A DNA stretch of 64,000 nucleotides, from positions 62,001 to 126,000 of the forward strand of contig SMMW01000185.1 of the NCBI GenBank assembly GCA_004794655.1, in the 5' to 3' direction. A program made the translations under genes and the position numbers. This stretch comes from Marisa cornuarietis. Lineage: Eukaryota; Mollusca; Gastropoda; Architaenioglossa; Ampullariidae. This document shows, piece by piece, positions 11,751 to 23,619 of this stretch (the first letter of the stretch is position 1; every line of letters begins with the position of its first letter). The notes below the pieces were generated by a model. That model made no database searches. It saw only the letters and a list, made by a program, of their open reading frames with translations, and was not told where the DNA came from.

Positions 11751-13700
11751 CCATGTCTTCCTTATGAAGTGGTCGATGGATTTTTAAAGCCCCGAAATGA
11801 AAGTCTCATAGTACACGAGTTTTTATACATTTCATAGAAGTAGTGAAATCAGTAATAACATATTTTCATTGACCTTATTTCATTAACTACCAAACGTCAT
11901 CTAAGATCCCAATGGAATCCAGCCAAGAAGACCTTTATCGCCACCTATGAATATTTTCCCGAAGTTTGTTTATATTTTTTTAACAATAGCAGAAATGTAG
12001 ACCAAACGGACTCAGTTTGTATTTAACAAGGTGTATGACATTTCATTTTGTTTGGCAGCGACTTTAATGTCAATTGAGCACACTTATCATCTATCTTCTG
12101 TGACATGTAAAGCAATATAACAAATGTTTGTAAAATGAATGGTCGTTAATGGTTTACAACTATAAAGATAAAAAGATGACGCTGTATAATGTCATGGTCA
12201 TCAACAGTATTTAACGGTCCCCCACACCTTCTAAGCTATCAATTTACATTAAAAGTACTAGAATTATGCAAAAAAAAAATTCTATTCATTATACTGTCAA
12301 CATGTTTAACAATTTAGGACATTATTTCTTAATATATTTCTTTCCACGATTGGTGGTGGTTTGTCTGTGTTTGGTAAAAATGTTGTGTGGCTAAATCAAG
12401 TCTGTAGCAAACTGAAATTATAAACTTTGACCTTAGTGCCAGAGGTCTTTGGCCTTCGTCTGTGGGCTACTGGAACCCAAAGCCTGGTCATCATACAAAA
12501 TGTTTCACTGGAAGAACTGATATCGCTATAACCTGTGGGTGATTTCTCTCACCTTTCGGCACTAAATGTCAGAAGATTCCATGTAACAATAAAAGTTCCT
12601 TCCTCAGCTTTATTAGTGGTTTGGCTGCACGAGCACACTTTTCACTGTCCCCTCCTTGGACAGTGGTCGTTGCTTATCAGGGACCCTAGTAGAAAATTAA
12701 AGACAAGCCTGCCTTTGAGTTGTAAGTCTGTGACTCAGCATGTCAGACTGGTTTAGTGGTGCAGTAATTACAGCATCATAACAAAAGAGAAACGCAAGTG
12801 TTTCATCCAATGGCAGGTGACCCATCATCAAAGTTAAGTTTCCTTTGACAAAGTTTTTAAGGGAACCATTTAAGAAGGTGTCGATCTGGATGCCAGACTA
12901 TAAAACTTGTTTGTAAATATATCTCTGCATCGTCCAAGTAAGGGAAATAATGTTAACAAATTTGTTTCGGGATATTTATTTTCATATATATTTATATCTC
13001 TGCAAATGCGTCCAAAGCTGACTGCGGACACGTAGCAAAGCCTGTGTTATGTTTTGCTTTGTAACCTCATACTGAGCTCGTTTGGAGCATATTATTATTA
13101 CATTTATGATTATTGTTATTGTTATTAAAGCTCAATAATAAGAGCATTTCCTGCCGGCAGTAAACTCAATGTTCTTTCACATAAACAATCGGTTTTACAA
13201 AGAAAAACAAACAAAAACCACAAACAAACAAACAACCAGAAACACTCACACACTTGAACAAACATGAACAATAATAAAGGAAACTAGTCTCAAAAGAAAA
13301 GAGTTCATGACTTGCCCCGGTAGTGTAACTACTCATGTTTAGAAAAAAAAGTGAAAATTATCGGAAAATCATGTTCAGTTTATGACATACATTAGAACTC
13401 GTGGGGTCAAGTTTAGGAATCAAGCATTTCGTCCACCCACCCACCCCCCTCCACTCTATCCTCGATACCACGAACTATCAGCACTTGCTCTCAAGTATGG
13501 ACTGAATCGCCTTGTACCCCATTTATTTCTTTCTGTTCAAAACGTTTTTCAAAACTGTCATCTGTTCCAGTGGTATTACCAACGATGGACTCAATCTACC
13601 TTTGTTTAAGCATTACAAGGGCGTGATGAGAGTATGTTACACCAGCTGAAGATGTCGCAGAACTGTTGATAATTATATCGATTATTACAATTATTACAAT
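11751..13700. other. Copy B 3' flank and intergenic sequence
   Basis: The copy B 3' UTR should begin here; an AATAAA at 12588-12593 is one candidate poly(A) signal. From about 12870 to 13050 there is a block (ATCTCTGCATCGTCCAAGTA, GGGAAATAATG) that resembles the upstream flank of copy D near 17830-17860, so 5' flanking DNA was duplicated too. No other gene is seen. Confidence 0.5.
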
Positions 13701-14740
13701 CAGGTGCAGTGGACAGAAATCGTTTGCTATCCGACGAGAACATGTCCTCCGTTGCATCGACCACTTTTCAGCAGATGTCTACTTATTCAGCAGGTGATAC
13801 ATAATAACTTTCAGTTTCCAGTTTTGATGAGCTAAAACCTAAATAGAATATTTTGTCACCATTCTTTCCACCTTTTCTTGATTATGTCTGATGATGATGT
13901 AGAAAAACGCAACCAATTATCAACCGAGACAATGACATTCTTACAGGTGATTATTACACCTGGCGACGCCATGTCCATTGCCTGGAAATTCCATTTTCTC
14001 AGAAATTTACCGGGAAACCAATTCTCTACATCTGCAACATCTACTTTCGCTTCTTTTGACCAAACCTTCTTGCTTTTCATATACGTTATTTTGATTTGAT
14101 TGTAGAAATGATTAAAAATAAATGGCTAAGGATGATTAAAAAATAATGACACTATCCACTAACGTACGGCTTTGCTGATATGCAAATTATTCTTTTGCCC
14201 GTCGTTTCGAACCTTACATTTTTATTAAAAAAATGTTTTTAGTGGTGTGCAATTCAGAAATTGCATTTGTAAGTAAAAGGGTTGACCATATGCCAAAGTG
14301 TGCTAAATGATTATAGAACAAATTTTTTAAATTAACTTATGTTAATGATATCAACCACTTCTACTAATCTGGAAAAATCCGGGAAAGTCCACATGACTAG
14401 TCTAGAGAGAGTATACGACTAACGACTTCTAAGTCTGCACTTAGCCTCAGTTAGCTAATGTCTTAAGTTTTATTACCTGTAATGTAAGGAGGTTTACATT
14501 TTTATTAAAACAAATTTGTCAGTTCAGTGACAGCTAAACTTACTTATGTGCCATTGCTTTCGTCAACCGGGAATTTCCACTTCCTTACCATACATGGCTT
14601 TACTCTTTATCTGGAAAGTCTAAATTAACAGAAAATTAAAAACACCTGCACTAAGATTTGTTGTCATTTCCCGTGTAATTATCTTTGTACCAGCTCTGTT
14701 GCCACTCTTTAGATGTTTACCATCTATTGTCATGTTAGAA

Positions 14741-14885
14741 GCTCATTAAATAAGGAGTTCATCATATCTTCGTGTAGTTTTATTAGCCCATTAAAGAAGT
14801 TCATTACATCTTCTTGTAGTGTCAGTAGTTCATTAAATAAGGTTGTCATAACTTCTTAGAACGGTTTCACTTCATTAAGTAGATG
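14741..14885. repeat. Diverged tandem repeat, about 44-bp unit
   Basis: Three to four imperfect copies of a unit like [GT]CATTAAATAAGG-TTCAT-A-ATCTTCTTGTAG in the intron region of degenerate copy C. Confidence 0.6.
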
Positions 14886-15422
14886 CTTATCAGTATGCTG
14901 TTGTAGTGTGCATGTACATTATAAATTGGAATTTATTATTATCCTCTTGTTTGCTATGTCATGAAATAGTAGTTTGTCTTTCTTTTTTCAGAATTGCCAT
15001 TTCCAGGGAAATTATCAGTACAAACCAAACACTTGTTATAGGAAAAAAAATTACAGCATTTCGGATAATTATTGTTTCCCTTCTGTTTACTGCTTGAAGA
15101 ATACTTTGTGAAAATGTACTGAGAATGCAATAATATTGAGGATAAATAAGGCGCCATCATGTTCCTTCCGCTTTCCTCGTCCTCTTTTTTTTTTTGTTCT
15201 TCTCTTTTTACAATGGTCATGTGTTAAACGCAAGTTGATCTACAGTTGATGTTCATAATGTCTTCTGATAATTTTCTTTAGAGTTTACTATTTACTCTCT
15301 CAAAAATGTACAGTGTAATACGTCAGGGACATTACCAGTTGTGAACTTTTCACACATCATCATCCTGAAATCATGTGTGCCATCTGCAGTCCAGTTGCTC
15401 AATCTTAGATGAGCTGTCAATG

Positions 15423-15427
15423 GTGTG

Positions 15428-15489
<62 letters not shown>
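15423..15489. repeat. (TG)n microsatellite
   Basis: TG run with a TTTG interruption near 15442 and a GG near its end. Confidence 0.95.
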
Positions 15490-15493
<4 letters not shown>

Positions 15494-15639
15494 TGGGATG
15501 TTGTAGGTGCATACCTGATTTTCTTGTTGTAAGTTGTTTTTATCTATATATATTTATATGATACATGTTACTTGCCCACTTTTTTTTCCTCCTCATGTTT
15601 AAAATTTTTTTTATTCAGTGTTGAACTAGAGCACATTCC

Positions 15640-15696
15640 CATATTCAAATTGCCCAATGAGACAAATAAAGTTGGTGATTGTCATTGTCATTGTCA
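15640..15696 (+). mobile_element. Possible non-LTR retrotransposon 3' end
   Basis: AATGAGACAAATAAAGTTGG is followed by a short TTGTCA hexamer repeat. A degenerate AATAAAG ending followed by short tandem repeats is typical of the 3' ends of CR1/L2-like elements. Only the tail is visible. Confidence 0.35.
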
Positions 15697-16599
15697 AGAT
15701 ATTTCATGCAGGACAGAGCCAGTGCTAGTGCCAAGTTACTTGTAATAATTTGCTCTTCTTTAAAAAAAAAACCCAGTCGGTATTCAAAAAAGGATTATTA
15801 TCTGTTTATTAATGAGACTTAATGAAAGAGTTAATGACCGAGAATTTATTTTTAGCATCTAACCTGATTTCCTGTTCCCTACCTACTTTTTCGGCATCAA
15901 ATTAGGAAGATACTGTCATCGATATATTTATTATGGTTGTGTATGGAGATGATGCATTTCTTGTGAGAGAGGGGTGAGAGGGAAAAAATAACTGGCGATG
16001 TTGACCGTCAAAACAATGAGAGATGGGCTCAGACAGCAGCTTTAAAATAGTGCTAACAGTGTTTCAATAGTGTTTAAAAACACAGAGAACAAGTCTGAAC
16101 GCATAGAAAATTGTGTGAGAAAGAAACAAAACTATAGTGTTATGATAAGAGAGAAAAAGACATGAAGAAGGTTCCATAGTTAGCTAAAAGTATCTATGAA
16201 TAATCCCAAAATATTTTAGTCATCACGTGAAGGTACTGATGACATTCTGACAAATTTTACAGTTAAGCTTCCATTATGTCTTGGAATATGACTGAAGTTG
16301 TTGTTTCAACCCAGCAAGTCAGGCTGCCAGCAGAAATGATGCGGTAATCACAGCAACCCAGCAAATGGGAATGCAAGTGGTTCAGCCAATGACAGGTGGT
16401 GAGTTTCTTTAAATTAATATGTTTACTTTGTCAATTGAGTTTTCTTTCAACTACATGTATTTTCATTTGCTGGGGAGAGGTAATTACTGCATCATTTCTC
16501 TGAGGGGGACTTTAAAACTTGATGAGTTATAACCAGGTGCCATGACCCAAACGGCAGGTTGACAAACCTAACATATTTACAACCGATGTTCTGGGGGGC

Positions 16600-16830
16600 T
16601 GTGTGAAAATTCCTCAGTTCTCTTTAAGTCATATTGCAACACACATTAGGCAAACAGGCGCCATCTGGACTCTGGCACGCCTTTGGTAAACCAGTTCTGT
16701 ACAAAACTTACTTTAAATACATCAGTCCAAAAGATATTTGAAGGTATTTACCATTAAGACAATATAAGGAGTGTGTCACCTGTTGAAGTCTGCTGATCGT
16801 CTGATAGCAAACGACTTCTGTTGCACCTGT
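16600..16830 (-). pseudogene. Inverted relic of a CD225-like first-exon cassette
   Basis: On the minus strand this reads GGTGCAACAGAAGTCGTTTG, CTATCAGACGATCAGCAGAC, TTCAACAGGTGAC and then TTTTGTACAGAACTGGTTTA. That is the leader, the end of exon 1 and the intron-1 block of the B/D/E cassettes in the same order. The start codon and first half of exon 1 are deleted, so it cannot encode the N terminus. It points opposite to every other member of the array. Confidence 0.75.
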
Positions 16831-16835
16831 CTTAC

Positions 16836-16837
<2 letters not shown>

Positions 16838-16880
<43 letters not shown>

Positions 16881-16882
16881 GC
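16838..16882. repeat. (CA)n then (CG)n microsatellite
   Basis: About 14 CA units pass directly into eight CG units, an alternating purine-pyrimidine run able to adopt Z-DNA. It lies at the edge of the inverted exon-1 relic. Confidence 0.95.
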
Positions 16883-18040
16883 TACATACTACCCATACAT
16901 TTTAGATTCACGGTTGTATGCGTGTGTAAATATAATATATGATAGCAAGCACATTTGCAATCACGGATACTTACTCGTATACGTGTACTACACATATCCC
17001 CCACTGACTTCATAGAGACACATATAACTTGGAGTCTCAACACATGCCATCACGGAGTTTAGGGAGGCCACTGCTTTGGCAATAAAACTGTTGTTCATGC
17101 GGTGGTCTTTGTCCTGAACCCTGTAGCACAGGCAACAAACAGGAGTCACTGGCTGGGGGGATGCGCCAGTCACAATAGACTGTCTGTAGATTGTGCCTAT
17201 TACAAATTTAGTAACAGGTTTGTTTCAGGACACTGATTATTGTTATTATTATTATTTAATATATATATAATAGAGATAGAGTAAGAGAGCGCCTGATTCA
17301 CTCAAGCAAGCTGTAGGCAGGTGGTCTGACATGTGAAAGAAAACAAAATAGCAAAATATTTTCCTTGTGATGAATAGGGTGGAACAACTGGAGGGTTAAG
17401 ATAAAAGCCCTGCAGAACACTAGTTTACCTTGTTTAAATCTGGTTTGGAACACGAATTAAGTTTTGCTTCGTAATCTGAGTACGTTTGGTGTGTAATGTT
17501 TTGGTGTAATATTTTACATGAAGATTTCAGCCCCACCCATCCTCCCGGATACTACGAACTGTCACCAAAGAGATTAAACTGAATGCTTTCAGCCGGAGTA
17601 CCGGGCTGGTCTTACTCCCCAACAAAAACATTGTCGCCACAATACTAAGCACCTCTGCGTATACCATCCAAAACCACCCGAACATATGTACAAGACCCAG
17701 GTATTTTGTACCCTTACAAGTACATCTTATTTTACAAGAAAACATCAAAGATATCCAGAATCATTCCATTTCAGTGTAGGATGGATAACAAGAGGGTATA
17801 GATGCAGAAATATACAGAGTTATAAATAGAATATCTCTGCATCACCCGAGGTCAGGAAATAATGCTGAAAAACTTTCAGGACGGAGGACTTTTATATATA
17901 CTTACTAATAAGTCTGCATGACCCATTTAATCAAGCTGTAGGAAGGTGGTTTGAAGTGCAAAAAAAAAAGAACAGAGTGCATACACTTTCTTCAGATGTG
18001 GAGTTTGTTACGGTATACAACAGGTTTTTAATGGGTTAAG
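16883..18040. other. Duplicated 5' flanking DNA of the array
   Basis: This stretch contains two partial copies of the upstream flank. Each has a CTGTAGGAAGGTGGTTTGAA-like string (near 17310 and 17940) followed by a TTAAGAT[A]AAAG TATA-like string (17398 and 18036). A related block (CCACCCGAACATATGTACAA, near 17675) recurs upstream of copy E near 19560. No coding exon is seen. Confidence 0.55.
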
Positions 18041-18184
18041 ATTAAAGGGGAATAACAGGACTTGGTCATACCGGCAGATTTCACCACACCCTGCAGTTGC
18101 CCTGCAGTTGCCCTGCAATTCCAGTCACACCTGTGCACGTAACACCTGTGCAACAGAAATCGTTTGCTATCCGAGGAAACCACC

Positions 18185-19200
18185 ATGGCGACCTCTGTAC
18201 CTCCAACTTATCAGCAGATGTCGAGAGACTCTACATGTAACAAAATCGTCTTACATTTTCGGTCTCACTTGCAAATACCTACCTATGTCTTTTGGACTGA
18301 TGTACTTAAAGTGACTTTTGTACAGAACTGGTCACTGAGGGCTGTACTGTGAATTGACGCCCTTAAACGGAATTCAAAACTTCTTGGCAATTTTTCTTGT
18401 TATTTATACAAAATGAGAGAAAGCTAAACCACAACGATGACATCGTAACGACTGTTCAATTTTTAGCCTGTTAGTCCCACCTTAAGGCAGCTCCGCGCCC
18501 AGTCAGCATCCCGGCGAACTGTCGCCATGTCGTCTTTCGCTTTCTCCTCTCATTTTCTTTCTCTCTGCACTTTCGTTTCCTCAAACCAGATCCTCCTCCT
18601 ATTTATGTTTGTCGTTTCTCTTTGGTTTTAAAATTATTTACAGGGTTGCAATGGCTACACTTTTTACTCCACTAAACATGTATTATTATCAAACTGAAAG
18701 TAGCTTTTGAAAATCTCTAAATTAGAATGTAGAGTAAAACTGTCCCTAGGTAGTCATGCAACATGTTTTTAGTAGGTTGTCAATTGTAATTCTTGTCCTG
18801 AATCATATTCTTATTCTCTCTGTAATGTGAAGAAGATTACAAATATTATGTGCTCAACACTAATTGGATCTACTTTCGATCCTGAGGAAAATTCTACTTC
18901 TTGGAGCTTTTTTTTTTATTGAACTTTTATTTTGAGTACACATGACTAAAGGGAGAGTGTGCAAATATATAAACAGTCTTAAAGATAGATCAGCAAGCCG
19001 CTACATCATGGGATATGAATTTTAGTGCTTTTATTATTTGAGAACTGTTCATTTTAACAGGCCAGTCTGCCTTTGGGGTGGCACCCGGTTATATCTCAGC
19101 AGGTTATAACGGTCCCTAAAGAACTGATGGGATAACTAGTACACCACAACAAATGGAAATGCAAGGGACTCAGCCAATGGCATGTGGTCCTACAATGGTG
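18185..19200 (+). pseudogene. CD225-like copy D (intact exon 1, broken exon 2)
   Basis: Exon 1 (18185-18236) reads MATSVPPTYQQMSRDST plus one base, then a GTAACA donor. The exon 2 equivalent starts after a TTTTAACAG acceptor near 19052. It keeps SAFGVAPGYISAGYN, but one extra base in AACGGTCCC shifts the frame to an immediate TAA. The donor region (ATGGTGGTTTT) is degraded and abuts a SINE fragment. No exon 3 or 4 follows before copy E. Exon 1 may survive as an alternative first exon of copy E, because its donor and phase fit exon 2 at 21023. Confidence 0.7.
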
Positions 19201-19300
19201 GTTTTTTTTTTAATTGGTGTTTTACGCCGAGCCAGCAACTAAGGCTATATGACGGCAAGGCAGCCAGTCCTGTAAACAGATGCCACATGCACAGAAAGAA
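19199..19300 (-). mobile_element. SINE tail fragment (same family as 24958-25138)
   Basis: GCCGAGCCAGCAACTAAGGC, TATATGACGGCAAGG and CAGATGCCACATGCA match the reverse complement of the tail of the complete SINE at 24958-25138. Similarity ends near 19300, so the tRNA head is missing. It borders the decayed exon 2 donor of copy D. Confidence 0.75.
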
Positions 19301-19832
19301 CATCGCTTCTTGAGCACAACCCCACGATGACATTGAGCAGCAGGATATAAATAACTGCCGTGTGACAGCTGTTCCAATACTGAACACACGGGTAAATGCG
19401 GTTTCTCGTTTGCATAAAGCCAATCCCTGATTTCCGCGAACTGTGTGCAAGGAAATAAAATTGCTCACCTTCAGCCGGTGAAGCGTGCAATCCTACCTGC
19501 CACCTAAAAACATTACTGTTGTCGTCCTGTGTACCTTTCCCGTATACCTTTCAAAAACACCCGGACATATGTACAAGCACCCGCTGGTTTGTATCCTTAC
19601 ACGTCTTCACTCTTCCATCTCACTTTATCAACAAAACATCAAAGTTACTTCAGATTGCTCCCATATCAGTGTGAAATATATCAGGTAAAATTTCAGGACA
19701 AAGAGTACATATACATATATACTTATAAGTTTGCCTGATTCATTAAATACAGCTCTAAGAACACGTAGTACCTAAAATTTCCTCATTTGTGGAGCTTGTT
19801 ATGGCATACACAATGTTTTAAGGGGGTCAAGA

Positions 19833-19838
19833 TATAAA
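19833..19838 (+). promoter_or_regulatory. TATA box candidate for copy E
   Basis: TATAAA lies within GGTCAAGATATAAAGGAGGC, 81 bp upstream of the copy E ATG. The same motif occurs upstream of copy B, and a related one before cassette 1. Confidence 0.55.
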
Positions 19839-19913
19839 GGAGGCAACAGCGGTCCGTCACACCGGCTGGAAGACCCGTACAGCCGACATCTTTTGCCATC
19901 CACCTCCGACACC

Positions 19914-22275
19914 ATGGCGAGCGCTGCACCTCCTAGCTATCCGCAAATGTCAACACCGTCTTTAGGTGACAAAGATTTTATATTTTCACTTATTTGCAAA
20001 TACCTACAGATATGTTTTGGAGTGATCTATTTATACTTTTGTACAAAACTGGTTTACTAGATGCTTGGCAGTTGGTGTACGTTTGCAAAAACGTGTTGTA
20101 AAATGAATTCAATAGAATACATGCCCTTTATCGTGTTTCACGATTCTTTTCTTGTTAATTGTACGAAATGAGAAAAAGAAAAGCCGAAACGGTGACATGG
20201 TAACGATTGTTGAATTAATTATTAGCCTATTACTCACACTTTATTAAGAAGCGCCGCGCCCAGTCGGCTTCCCGGAAAATTGTCGCCATGTCAACTTTCT
20301 TTCTCTCTGCACTTTCTTTACCTCAAACCTCTTCCTTTGAATATTTGTTGTTTCTCTTTGGGTTTAAAATTATTTACATGGTTGTAATTGCTACACGTTT
20401 TGTTCCACTATACAATTGTTAGCAGAAAGAAACCTCTGAGTACAGTCTCTCTAGAGTAGATTATAGTGTTAAATCCTTGGAACTCTTTTTATTCACACAG
20501 CCCCCCCCCACAAAAAAAAAGAATTGGTTATAAAATTAATTATACGTTAGGCTTTTTCTCGAGTATTATACAAATGAAAATTATATATTGCAGTAGATAC
20601 TCATTAGTCTGCAAATAAAATGTAAGTTTTTGGGGGGTTTTGTTGTTTTGTAATGTTCAACAAGAAAAATGTAAGGTGCTCTGGTAGAATGACTAGAAGA
20701 CTAACTGAAAGTCTAACTAGGTAGACCTGTAAAATATTTTTAGTTAGTTCTAAATTGTAATTCTTATCCTGAGCCCTATTCTTATTCTCTCTGTTGTATG
20801 AAGAAAGTTTCAAATGATATGTTCTCAACAATAATTTTATTTACATTCTATGGTGAAAATTCTAGTTTTGTTGTGTGTTTTCCCTCTAAATTTTACTCTT
20901 TATTGAACTCGAGCTTTGAGTGTACATGACTTCAGAAGGGAAACTTACTACAGAAGAGTTTACAAATATATAAGCAGTCTTTTTTTTAATTGTTTTATTT
21001 TTTCGATTTTTTTTTTTGACAGACCAGTCTGCCTTTGGTGCCATGGGACCTGGTTATAACCCATCAGGTTATAACGTCCCCAAAAGAGGTGATGCTGTGA
21101 TGACTACACCCCATCAAATGGAAATGCAAGGCACTCAGCCAATGGCATGTGGTCCTACAGTGGTGGTGGGTTTCTTTGTGTGCAGATTTCATTGTTAAAT
21201 TTATGTAACTTTTATGTCGATGTGTACGTGTTTCTTTTTTTCCCAAGTTATCACCATTCCAAATACAGCACCGCTTTTATTATTAAGGAAATCAACAAAA
21301 GCTGAATGAATCAAGACATAGTTCCTGTTTTGTTAAGACTTAGCACCTCTTACCCGTAACATGTTGTATTATCAAGCCTCACTGAGGTGTGTACACTGAT
21401 GTTTATTCTGTAGGTGACTGTAACCGAACCTCCGACTCAGTGTGCTCTGGTCATGTCTGTGCTGAGCTCCATCTTCTGTTGTATCATATGCGGCTTCACA
21501 GGAATGATCTTTTCTTGGAAGGTATGTCATCCATGTTTTTATTGTTTTCTATAAGAATTTTCAAATAAATTTTTCTCGACAGTTGCTGGAATGGTACCAT
21601 TTATGATATACCTTTCATTGTACCATTCATCTTGTCACATTTGCCATCAGATTTACTTCTCTATTTGACTATAGCCTGTACATATCAGAATATTTATTTA
21701 GAATCCTGATGTGTGTTGGTTACGTCATTGTATCTATGATAATGTTTTAGGCCTGTAACTCGAGAACGGAACCCAGATATAGAGAAATAACAATGAACTT
21801 AACCAAAGTTTTAGGAAGAATACACATCGCCCTACACATTTAATCTTTAGAAAAGCGGCAGAAACTTTGTGCTACCTTGTTATTTATTATTAATTTAGGA
21901 ACTGGATGTCAGAGTTTCTTTTCATAAAAATGTGCTTCTGCACTCTCTCTCCCTTTTTTCTCCCACTCTGCCTCTCTTTCTTTGTTACTAATACATAATA
22001 CACTGTGCAGAGGAACTTGTGCAGCCCAGTCAATGAACACGTGAGTTGAAAGTCGATGTCTCTCAATGTCCATCTTGCAGGCTCGCATTTATGTCCTGAA
22101 CCATAAACTCGAGCACGCCCGCCACTCACTCGTCATCGTCTGGATTCTCTTCGGCTTTGCCATCTTCTTTGGCATCATCACTTGGATACTGGTCGCCATC
22201 TATATCATCTTTGGAACAGGATCTTTATTCGCCACCTCTTTCTGCAGCGGTAGTGGATGCTATTACAGAAACTGA
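19914..22275 (+). CDS. CD225/dispanin-like two-pass membrane protein, copy E
   Basis: Four exons: 19914-19965, 21023-21165, 21414-21521 and 22081-22275, giving 165 residues. The ATG lies in an ACCATGGCG context, the best start context of the array. Exon 1 reads MASAAPPSYPQMSTPSL. Exon 2 keeps the GYNPSGYNVPKRG core. Exon 3 is identical, base for base, to that of copy B. Exon 4 has YVLNHKLEHARHS and a changed tail (FCSGSGCYYRN). The exon 2 donor is GTGGGT, weaker than the GTGAGT of copy B. Two membrane segments and the CC-C cluster are as in copy B. Candidate poly(A) signal AATAAA is at 22987-22992. Role unknown; an IFITM-like membrane function is only inferred. Confidence 0.77.
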
Positions 22276-23279
22276 CCATGTCTTCGTTATGAAGTGCCAG
22301 ATGGAGTCTTAGCCCTAGACGAAAGTCTCATAGAACACCTTTTCATAACAGATTTTGTAGACATAACACACTCCATAATAATATTTCCCCAATGAACTCA
22401 TTTTTATTAAGGGCAGGAGACTGGACTACCCAACGTCAGCTAGGGCCCCACGGACGAAAACTGAGACGATCTTTCTCGGCCCCTATGAATATTTTTTCCA
22501 AAATTTAATTACTTTCGAAAATATAATAGCAGAAAGGACAACTGGCGCAATTTATATTTCATTTAATAAGGTATATTTCATTTCATTTGGTTAGGTAGCA
22601 AACCAGCTTATTTGCAGACATTTATTATCTACATTCTTCTGCGACATGAAATCTAAACAAATGTCTGTAAACTTGATGGTCGTTTGAACTAAAGAACGAT
22701 GAAGATGGGTGATGACAGTGTTTTAATATCATGAGGGTAAAAAATCTCTTACCCTCCCCCACATTTATGAAACTATTAATTTACACTCAAAGTGCCAGGA
22801 TTGCGCGACGAACAAAGCTTTATTTTCGTTCATTATATTTCTTACATATTCAATAATTTCAGTAGATTACTTTTTAATATACGTCTTCTTTAAAAATAAA
22901 AACTGGTGAGTTTGTGTTTCTCCTGTAATAAGGAGCAAGTGTTGTATTGATAAAGCAGGTCACTAGCAAGCTGGAATTACATCTTTAATAAACGTCTTTC
23001 TTAACTCTTAAATGGTGTTTGTGTTACATAGGGCTGGTGTACATCAGGGAAATTTCCACGTTTCTGGTAGGTTCATACAATTTTACTATATTTACCTCCG
23101 GTAAGAACTTTTTCAGTCCCTTACGCCGTCCCAACCATCAGCTGACTCCACTGAAGGTATGAATGAGAGAAAAATAATATTAGTTTCTTACTCTTACTGA
23201 TAAAGACACATCTTTCAAGTGGCCCTACACCTGTAACAAGAACCTACACGACACCGACCTTTTCCTGTTCAACAACACC
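22276..23279. other. Copy E 3' flank
   Basis: This is the probable 3' UTR and spacer. It shares patches with the copy B 3' flank (for example GAAGTG, then AAAGTCTCATAG soon after the stop). An AATAAA lies at 22987-22992. No gene is seen. Confidence 0.5.
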
Positions 23280-23619
23280 ATGGCTAACGCTACATCCGAC
23301 GGATTCGACAGGTGACAAAAAACATATTTATCCACATTGTCTGAAAATAACTAAAGATATTTGTTTGTACTGCTGTTTTCAAATACAGGTCTGCAAAGAA
23401 TTGGTTTACCGCCTTAAACCTTGCCAAATAGTTCAAATGTTCCTGAAGCGTGTTGCACTATCACAAATAGAACATTGGCATATTTTTTGCATGATTTAGT
23501 GCTCAGTCATCCAATGCTTCATGACACGTGACTTTTTTCGATACAAATATTCTTATGGTTGGGAGACTCAACTATAACTCAGTTCGTCCTAATGTCCCCG
23601 ACCAGAAGTGGTGCAGTTA

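Larger units (their letters stand above)
13742..16399 (+). pseudogene. CD225-like copy C, degenerate (exon 1 and partial exon 2)
   Basis: Exon 1 (13742-13793) is intact: MSSVASTTFQQMSTYSA plus one base, then a GTGATA donor. It is preceded by GGACAGAAATCGTTTGCTAT, the same leader seen before exon 1 of copies B and D. A decayed exon 2 lies at 16314-16399: the ACCCAGCAAATGGGAATGCA and CAGCCAATGACAGGTGGTGAG parts are recognisable, but the Pro/Tyr-rich first half is missing. The donor would end in the wrong phase for exon 3, and no exon 3 or 4 follows. Exon 1 could still serve as a distant first exon for copy E, which is untested. Confidence 0.6.
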
